64,000 bases of DNA. Origin: Eretmocerus hayati (lineage: Eukaryota > Arthropoda > Insecta > Hymenoptera > Aphelinidae). The stretch spans positions 92,246,748 to 92,310,747 of the forward strand of contig CM056742.1 of the NCBI GenBank assembly GCA_029851415.1, written 5' to 3'. The notes beneath the pieces are model-generated. The model saw only the letters and a program-made list of their open reading frames with translations, was not told the DNA's origin and made no database searches. The translations under genes and the position numbers were made by a program. Shown here piece after piece: positions 57,618 through 64,000 of the stretch; within the stretch, counting starts at the first letter, position 1, and each line of letters begins with the position of its first letter.

Positions 57618-57947
57618 TCACCCTAATAACCACCATTCACGAGCTGAACCACGAAGTGCTTGCCTTGAAGCAAAACTCAAACTCTCAATATTATCATCAA
57701 TAACTGAGATATTAGCAGTAGAATCTGATGAAAATTGCATCGGTTCTTCACTCGGTTCCGCACCAAAACGGGGTAAATCGAATTTAAATTCCGGTGTAAA
57801 TGCCGAACGCCGCATGTGATTTCCAGGTACATTATTATTGTTACGAATTCTCTGTATGTCTTCATCTAACCGTGCCGTTTCAGTTGCTACACGTTGTTCA
57901 AGTGTATTTTGTCTTGTGTTAAGATTTTGACTCGTCGTTAAGGGCAT
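57618..57947 (-). pseudogene. Ty3/gypsy gag, N-terminal part
   Basis: Frame starting MPLTTSQNLNTRQNTLEQRV with a helical, charged N-terminus. It continues through FTPEFKFDLPRFGAEPSEEP to FASRQALRGSAREWW. This is the standard start of gypsy capsid domains: 'lP.F.g.p..p..F' and later 'al.gsA..W'. It ends abruptly where the foldback element begins at 57625. The ATG at 57947 is a credible start for the gag, about 200 bases downstream of the leader. Confidence 0.75.
57626..57633. repeat. Imperfect 8-bp target duplication, right (ATAACCAC)
   Basis: Partner of 54798-54805, with three mismatches. Confidence 0.5.
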
Positions 57948-58079
57948 GTGAAAGCTCTACCTTACCATATGAGCAAAATACGGCTAAATTGAATTTTCTT
58001 CAAAAAACTGTGTGATTTCTCGACAGAGTAATATCCTTACATTAGACTCTGTGATCAGATCTATCATCTAGAACAAGAA

Positions 58080-58690
58080 AGAGGTTGATTAGTTATGCCG
58101 TTTCTTCAGAATCGTGGTCACTGTAATTGTGCCGGTATACACGTATCACGGCGACCACGATTCCAGAAAAACAGCAGCTCCAATCAACTTGATTCTTTTT
58201 GTAAATGGTAGATCTGATCCCCAAGTACAAAACAAGGGATCACTTTTCCGTAATTCTTCCGAAGACGATAGATATTGACTGATAATAACAAGCAGCGAAT
58301 TATCGGCCCGAAATCAGCTGATCGAGAGCGAAGGCTGCAAACTTTCCAAGTCGCAACGCCCGGCAGATGGCTCTGCATCATTTTCGCCAAATGACCCCAT
58401 ATATACTGATATATCCCCCATCGCTCGCAGCTCAATTGCAGTGCGTGGGCAGTGGGCAATGGTGATGCGAGCATCAGCTGGCCAGCCAGAATTGAAAAAG
58501 CCTGTGCTGTCTGCTGCTGTCGCTGTGCGCAGCTTTGGCCGAGAGCCGAGAACAGTTCGGATAAGAAAAAACTATTCACGCACACAAAATCCACCCGACA
58601 CACGTATGAGAAACCGCCCGATATAGGTATAGAAAATACCCGGCCGCAGAGCGAAGCGACAAGATGACCTTGATGCTGAAGTGCATAAAA
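58080..58690 (-). promoter_or_regulatory. Probable 5' LTR and leader of the gypsy element
   Basis: Lies just upstream of gag on the minus strand. It contains a TATA-like ATATATCAGTATATATGGGG (minus strand, about 58393-58415) and a GC-rich upstream part. Near the gag side is GACCACGATTC, which pairs with GAATCGTGGTC at 58112-58122 to form a stem. The GTCGCC..GTGATACG phrase nearby is a candidate primer-binding region. No second copy was found, so the LTR assignment is inference. Frames inside are not genes. Confidence 0.4.
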
Positions 58691-58693
58691 GCG

Positions 58694-58747
58694 TTTTAAT
58701 TAATTAATTAATAATAACTAATTAATAATTAATAATTAATTGATAAT
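58694..58747. repeat. TAATTAAT microsatellite
   Basis: Interrupted TAAT/TTAA repeats of about 50 bases. Confidence 0.85.
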
Positions 58748-60361
58748 AAAAACAAGCAGGAAATGTTTTGTTACGGTCCTTACGCTTGACGGAGCAGCTA
58801 TAGATTATACATGCACTCATATAACTGTGTGGTGCGCCCATATGTGGAAAGCATATGAGAGTTTCCACGGAACTTTTAACTTTCGTGTTACTGCAGTGTT
58901 CCAGGAGTATTTTGAACTATTCGTAGTGCGCAGGAGTGGCATTTTATAATACTTGGCATCGTTCAATATGGACTACATTCTTTTTTGTTGAAACGCATCC
59001 TGATTTGTCAATAGCAGACCGCGAAAGATGATTTTTGGGTAGTTTACAAACGTACCAACGCGATTTTTTGAATTGATAAGGCTGTAACTAAAATACCTAT
59101 GCCTCAACTACTTCGGTGGAATGATATATCCATCTACTAATCTCATATTTTGAGAAAGTCTTTGATTCAGAGGTGTGCGCTGATTTGGCTATGATATTAG
59201 CTCTCATCCATCGATGTAACCGAGTTTTGTGGGAAAACTTTCTCTTGCTATTGTTTACGAAATTGATGAAATACCTTGTGCAAAACGGGGAATTCAGCAA
59301 TGAGTTTTCGGAGTTGAAAAAAAGACGAATCGAATCCCGTTTGGTTTGTGAGTGTGCGTTGATCCGGACAAATTTTATAAAGCTTCAAAGCTCATAAAGT
59401 TATCGCGCCACTGGCTCTCAAAACGGTCATTTTTTGATGGCATACTCAGGAAACGTAAAGCACAGGATTGGAATGTTGTGCTCTTTTTTCTTCATCACAA
59501 AAGGGATATAACTGCACTGTTCTGACTTGCAATTGTCGATCGGTATTTCTGTGAGAAGCTGAGGAAAAACATTTGAATCCGGATGGTAAGCTAAATAAGC
59601 CTCTAAATGTGATGTTATCGCGATTTTCTTGATTTTTACATAGTATACGGCTAGAATATGAACAAAATAACTCCACAGTGTATTCTAGAAATTGAAATGA
59701 GACTCATAGCTCTTGACTCGATTTTGGAAATTTACATCGAATTTCGGAGAAATCGATGATCAAATTCATCTTAAAGTCAAGTCAGGCAAAATATAATCCG
59801 TATCGATCGTCTAGACAATATTTTGAATCGAATCTATTCGATTGAAGTTGATTCACGAATATTTCAAGTGTGAAATTCCGTACATGTCGTTCTGAACCAG
59901 ATACCTCAGCTTGGAAGAGAGTGGCACCACCCTTTCCACATGTTTTCGAGATCTAAGTATCACATGAAACCCATTTCGAACGTGTGCGATGAGAAAATTT
60001 TTTTTTCATTTCAGAGGGTCAATAGTTAAAAGTTCCATGGAAACCCTCATATGTGCCTGCATACCTTTCATAGATCAGCCAAAATAATCAGGCAGATCGA
60101 ACAGAAGTGTTTGTGTGTGTGTGTGTGTGTGTGCGCGCAGGCTTATCCACACACCACTCAAGGTCAGCACCCATTCGGATGATTCGCATGAGCGCCGCTT
60201 TGGAGTTGTTCGAGATTCTTTCGTTTTGGATTCCATCATCATCATAAGCATAAGCATAACCTGCTTATCTCGCATGAGTATCTGAATGCAGCCAAGTGCT
60301 AAAGCTGAACAGAAGTAATTTCTGTTCGTGAACAGTAATTTTGCAATACTGCTCTATCGAC
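58748..60361. other. Non-coding stretch upstream of the coiled-coil gene
   Basis: Short frames only. A (GT)n run lies at about 60111-60133. A promoter for the gene starting at 60362 should be close to its 3' end, but I could not identify core elements. Confidence 0.35.
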
Positions 60362-62356
60362 ATGGCAGGCACTCAGACCCAGGGACCCACAAAAATTCGT
60401 GCAACGAGTGAGTATATTTTGAGCGCTTTGTTATGTTATTGGATAGTATATGAAATTTCATGAATACTTTGATGATTTACGATTGATTTTGTATACCAAC
60501 ATACGTTGAGAGTTCTACGGTGGCGGTAGAAAGACGTAGGGAACAGATGGAATGATACATGGTAAATGAAGGATCTGTTGATATCAAAATAAATCAGCAT
60601 GATGCATGTAATATCTCTTTGGGTGGCTTGGTACAATTTGAAATGTATGAAAACTGGTTTTCGCTGGAGAAAGCGCATATATCATTTGAGCAAATCATTT
60701 TATATTCTCTCAAGACCTTTCACTTTCAATATCAAACTATACTCGGCGATACATACTTTGCTAATTTTTCAGATGAGAAAGGAACCCACCTTGAAATTGA
60801 TGTAGTTAGTCTATTGTGTATATAGTGGATAATGTTATTCCAGGAGAGCCAGTCACAACAAGAAATGGGAGCAAAGTGGAATCAGGACTGAAGATGAAAA
60901 AGGGAAAAGGCCGTCAAGCAACTAAAAATGATGTGGTCTCCAAGTTGAAGGGGAATAACAAACTAGCGAAGAACATAGTGCAGATAGAGGCTGCGGTGTT
61001 AGAACAGATTTCAGATCTCCAAGATAAACAATTAGAGATGGGACATAGAATTGTTGATGAATTGATACGATTGAGGAAAGCAGGTAGAACAGGTGAATAA
61101 ACCCTTTTTATAATATCAACGCTTCCAATAGCTTCACTATCTCACCTACTTTGTCTCGCTCTAATCTCATGTTGTTGAGTTATTGTGTGATTTGGTAGGA
61201 TAATAATAGTTAATTTCATTAGAGTAAGCAAAGCTTGCAATGCTCGTCATGCATTGGATATTATATCAAGAGTGCAGGATTTATGACAATTGAAAAATTG
61301 ATCAAGATTATGTAGTTGAAAGGTCACTTCCTCTCAGCTATTGTGTCTTTGTTCATTCAATCACAAGTAGTTGCGGAATTCATTGGCAATCTTCACTTTT
61401 GCTATAACTATACTTGGTCGAAATGGTTGGTTACTATTGTGGTTCCACAACTTACGAATGAGTAATAAGTTTACTTATTCGTGGAATATGCTTGTATCAC
61501 ATATGTTGAATGAATACTGATAGTGAGGCAGTTTCCGACAAATGGAATGAGGAAAGAAAATCTCTTGTCCAGCAACTTATTGTTGCGCTTTTTTTTATGA
61601 TAACTATTTCTTTCTAGGTAAAGTGCAAGCAGAGAACTCTCCTTTCCCAGTTGTCGAGAGAAAATGGAATGACGAGGAGGGTAAGATTAAGATGCTGCCA
61701 AATTTGAAGAGGTACCATATGTGTAGAAAACAAGTACCTAATATATTTATATTCTTTTCAGAATCATGGGAGAACAAATATAGATCAGAAAAAACCATAA
61801 GTGTAATTGTGTATACAATTGCTGAATATTTGTTCAAAGAGATGTTTCTCAACTGCATATGCTTTATTCTGACTTTCGAAAAGCTAAAGCTTTTTCGGAC
61901 ATGAAACACAGGATTGAATTTTCGTATATTTCTTCTCAACAGAAAATCTTTTACTTGGAAAAGAACAACTTCGAATTGCATGCAGCTATAGAGGATCTAC
62001 AGAAAGAAAAAAGGAATTATGAAATGGAATATGAAAAGGTGAGTACATTTTCGTGAAAGTCCTTAGTTAGTTCAAACGATAATTAATAAGAGAAGTTGGA
62101 AAATGCCCGCACGCCGCTGATGGCAGCGCTGGGAGTAGTTACACGTACGTTGGACGCAATCGTAACTCCATCTGCCAATCTTGAAGACTCGTAATCTCCT
62201 CCTTGAAAATCGTATCGATCTTCAAGGATTCAGGGGTGTGAAATTCAAGAAGTCACAATCGATTTCCCTTGATTTGAAAATTTGGAAATTGTAATGAGAA
62301 TGTATGACAAAATGACGCATTTTCAGAACGAGTACAACCTACTCGAATTAAGCTAA
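60362..62356 (+). CDS. Small coiled-coil protein gene, 6 exons, 174 residues
   Basis: Exons: 60362-60407, 60844-61092, 61618-61680, 61762-61802, 61943-62038 and 62327-62356. All introns are GT-AG and the phases agree (1, 1, 1, 0, 0). The last exon ends in TAA. The start MAGTQTQGPTKIRAT leads into a basic segment (KMKKGKGRQATKND) and a helical region (VQIEAAVLEQISDLQDKQLE). After VVERKWNDEE come two further charged helices (YLEKNNFELHAAIEDLQKEK). This suggests a nuclear or cytoskeletal coiled-coil protein. I do not recognise the family. No transposon hallmarks surround it, so it is the best candidate for a host gene. The fourth exon donor (AAGT/GTAATT) is weak and chosen because it keeps frame. 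An alternative stop exists if exon 2 reads through (TGA-less end at 61098-61100). Confidence 0.6.
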
Positions 62357-63230
62357 ATCCACATGCAGTCCTTCTATACGATATCGAAACGGTATCGGTT
62401 AAACCTCATAAAGAACGAGGGCGATGCAGAACTGTACGCGTCCGCTTATTCTCTTTGAAAAAAAGAATTAAAAACGATGGAGATGGACTCGTGAAGACCC
62501 AGTCTTAATTAGGCTACAGCATTTTAGATCAATTGACAATGTCATCATCGGTCTAATGAACTTGACTTTCTATCTAAAATGTAGGAGCCGCTTGCGATAG
62601 AATATCCATCCTTCCTGTTACAGAATTAGGTACATACCACGAGAAACACAACAAACATGGTGTTCTGGTCTTATAGTATCTCGGCAAATTGACTTTCAAG
62701 TGGAAAGTAAATGCAATGAAAAAATTCTTGTAGGATTTCATATTCTACATGTGTCCACAGTTATTACCTGACAAGAATGAAAAGAAGTCCGTTGGCAAAT
62801 TTTGAACTAAAGTATATTTCCCAATTGTAGAGGGGATGTGAATATTTCTCTCTTTCACGGATTTTGTTTTCTTACTTATTTCCCAAACTAAATCGAAAGA
62901 ATGACTATCATGAATGAAGGTGTGCAGCCGTTTTTTTGTAGGATGTCGAAACATCTTCAAAATAGTGCCCACATTAAATTGAATCAGTATAACCGACTAC
63001 AGTTATTCGATAAGAAGACTTCAGGGAAAAGTGCAAAGAACTTCCAAGTTTCTGCGAGAGTTTCTGCGATATCGCTCTTTCATCTGATAACTATATGGCG
63101 TCTATTCCCCGTTTTCGATAAATTCGAGCTTACTGACTTGTAGATATCCAAAAAAAATGAGGATGATAAATAAAAATGCAAATTTTTTGATGAAACTCAT
63201 TCCTTCCGACTTCTCGCGGAGAAAACCACG
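62357..63230. other. Non-coding stretch
   Basis: Presumed downstream region of the coiled-coil gene. The 75-codon minus-strand frame (62745-62972) and the 80-codon frame at 62901-63143 show no domain. Confidence 0.35.
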
Positions 63231-63286
63231 AAAAAGACTAAAAACCGCGAGAACAATTTTTTGTTCTCGCGGTTTTTCGTCTTTTT
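63231..63286. repeat. 26-bp stem, 4-base loop hairpin
   Basis: AAAAAGACTAAAAACCGCGA and its continuation to 63256 pair with 63261-63286 with a single mismatch around a TTTT loop. It could be a hairpin RNA, a cruciform or the core of a tiny element. There is no coding frame that uses it. Confidence 0.7.
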
Positions 63287-64000
63287 GTTTCTCTCATCAT
63301 TGGTCGTTGAAAATCGATTTCGAAATAAACCGACCCATTTGTTTGATTTTTGTTCAAAAATGATCATGGACGCATGTAGATCCAGACCCCACTGAGATAT
63401 TCCCATTTCATTGACTTTAGGTTTTCCAACAGTTCTGACGCACCGTGAAACTAAATTATTAGATTATGCATAATGTATCCGAGTGCGGCTCAAGGTATTA
63501 CATATGAATTTTCTAGTCGCCCGCGATGTACAAAATTGTAGCTAGGCGACTGCAAATTAATTAACAGCCAATTGCAATGTTGTATACCATTAAGGAACTA
63601 CAAGAGATAGGAAGCATTCGATTGACCCAACTGAAGTGAATACTCATCAATAGTAAGTAAATGATAGAAATGTGATTTTTTTTCAGATAAATTCCAGCCA
63701 CAGAAGCTCGTGTGATCGCCGACGCAACTGCTGGCGCAGTGAGACTCGGAAATGAGTAACAATTTTGTACTTGGAATCGTTCACTGGTGGAAAAATGAAG
63801 AATAATCCTCACTGATGATTAGTATGTGATGGAAGTTGGTATGAATAAATTCGAAGGACAATTTATCTATCCTCATGCACTTTTCATGTCTTCATGAGAA
63901 TGTTATTGTCAGTGGGATAGCGACTGCTTTAAATTGTTTGTAGAGCTGCAGGAAAGGTTATTTTGATGGATAAATTCACTTCAAATCAGTGAACGCCTTG
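63287..64000. other. Right end of the window, no recognised gene
   Basis: Short frames only. A polypyrimidine tract plus CAG at about 63675-63687 could be a 3' splice site, but I could not connect it to an exon with coding character. Confidence 0.3.

Larger units (their letters stand above)
54806..57625. mobile_element. 2.8-kb foldback element inserted in the gypsy gag
   Basis: The ends are TAGGGTGACACT and its complement. The left arm (54806 to about 55553) is an inverted copy of the right arm (about 56690-57625). Shared phrases include CCGACTTTTTTTC/GAAAAAAAGTCGG, CAGTCCCTATAGTGCC (one strand, slightly diverged) and CCAAACACAGCGTCATGTTA with its mirror at 56858-56877. The centre (about 55540-56710) is a short version of the dispersed repeat seen at 11.4-19.8 kb. 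The right arm carries an extra 210-base segment (about 57129-57345). No transposase frame. The interrupted gag shows that it inserted after the retrotransposon. Confidence 0.8.
50272..57947 (-). mobile_element. Degraded Ty3/gypsy LTR retrotransposon, gag split by a foldback element
   Basis: Minus-strand order: gag start (57947-57626), [foldback element], gag remainder (54797-54169), linker and protease (53868-53135), reverse transcriptase, RNase H and integrase (about 53010-50485). The order gag-PR-RT-RH-IN defines Ty3/gypsy. Stops and at least one frameshift occur: stop in gag at 54637-54639, frameshift near 52570, and stops near 51700. An LTR-like promoter region lies upstream at about 58150-58690, but I found no matching downstream LTR, so the 3' end may be lost or beyond recognition. 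Confidence 0.8.

Noticed and set aside
58184..58603. 139-codon minus-strand frame as a protein with a signal-like start
   Set aside because: It lies in the probable LTR/leader region of the gypsy element, with a TATA-like box inside, and has no domain.

Overview
The window is eukaryotic nuclear DNA, most likely from an insect. The reasons are GT-AG introns with phase-consistent small exons, a Polinton (Maverick) integrase relic, Ty3/gypsy and Copia-like LTR elements, a LINE 3' end with a short-period tail, many hairpin elements and satellites. I cannot name the species. Almost all of the window is mobile or repetitive DNA. The only gene that looks host-like is a small coiled-coil gene near 60.4-62.4 kb.

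Layout. 0.5-7.0 kb: a foldback element (476-6958) with a perfect 8-bp target duplication, whose arms are arrays of a 142/143-bp repeat in opposite orientation. 7.6-8.3 kb: LINE 3' end and microsatellites. 9.4-9.9 kb: remnant of a transposon-type gene with an in-frame stop. 11.4-19.8 kb: an old dispersed repeat, also present in short form at 55.5-56.7 kb, which has been split by a hairpin element and by a shrunken Polinton (13245-17900). 19.8-21.0 kb: an element with inverted ends. 21.33-23.03 kb: a short non-autonomous LTR element with intact 5-bp duplication. 25.9-30.2 kb: a satellite with a strikingly constant 317-bp period, interrupted by a 1.57-kb insertion.

30.5-44.9 kb is the most interesting unit: a 14.4-kb element with 2.1-2.5-kb inverted arms and two divergently transcribed, spliced genes. 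One encodes a CACTA/EnSpm-like (Tnp2-type) transposase, preceded by a run of small exons that are all phase 0. The other encodes a 543-residue protein with a BEN-domain-like C-terminus; its six exons join without a single frame conflict. The outer 1.7 kb of the two arms are almost identical while the inner arms have diverged. A hairpin element sits at mirror-image positions in both arms.

49.9-58.6 kb: a degraded Ty3/gypsy element on the minus strand. Its gag is split by a 2.8-kb foldback element (54806-57625) that carries a piece of the 11-20 kb dispersed repeat. 60.36-62.36 kb: the coiled-coil gene, six exons, predicted 174 residues. The remaining stretches show only microsatellites, small hairpins or nothing I can recognise. 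All family assignments are from motifs seen by eye; no database search was possible.
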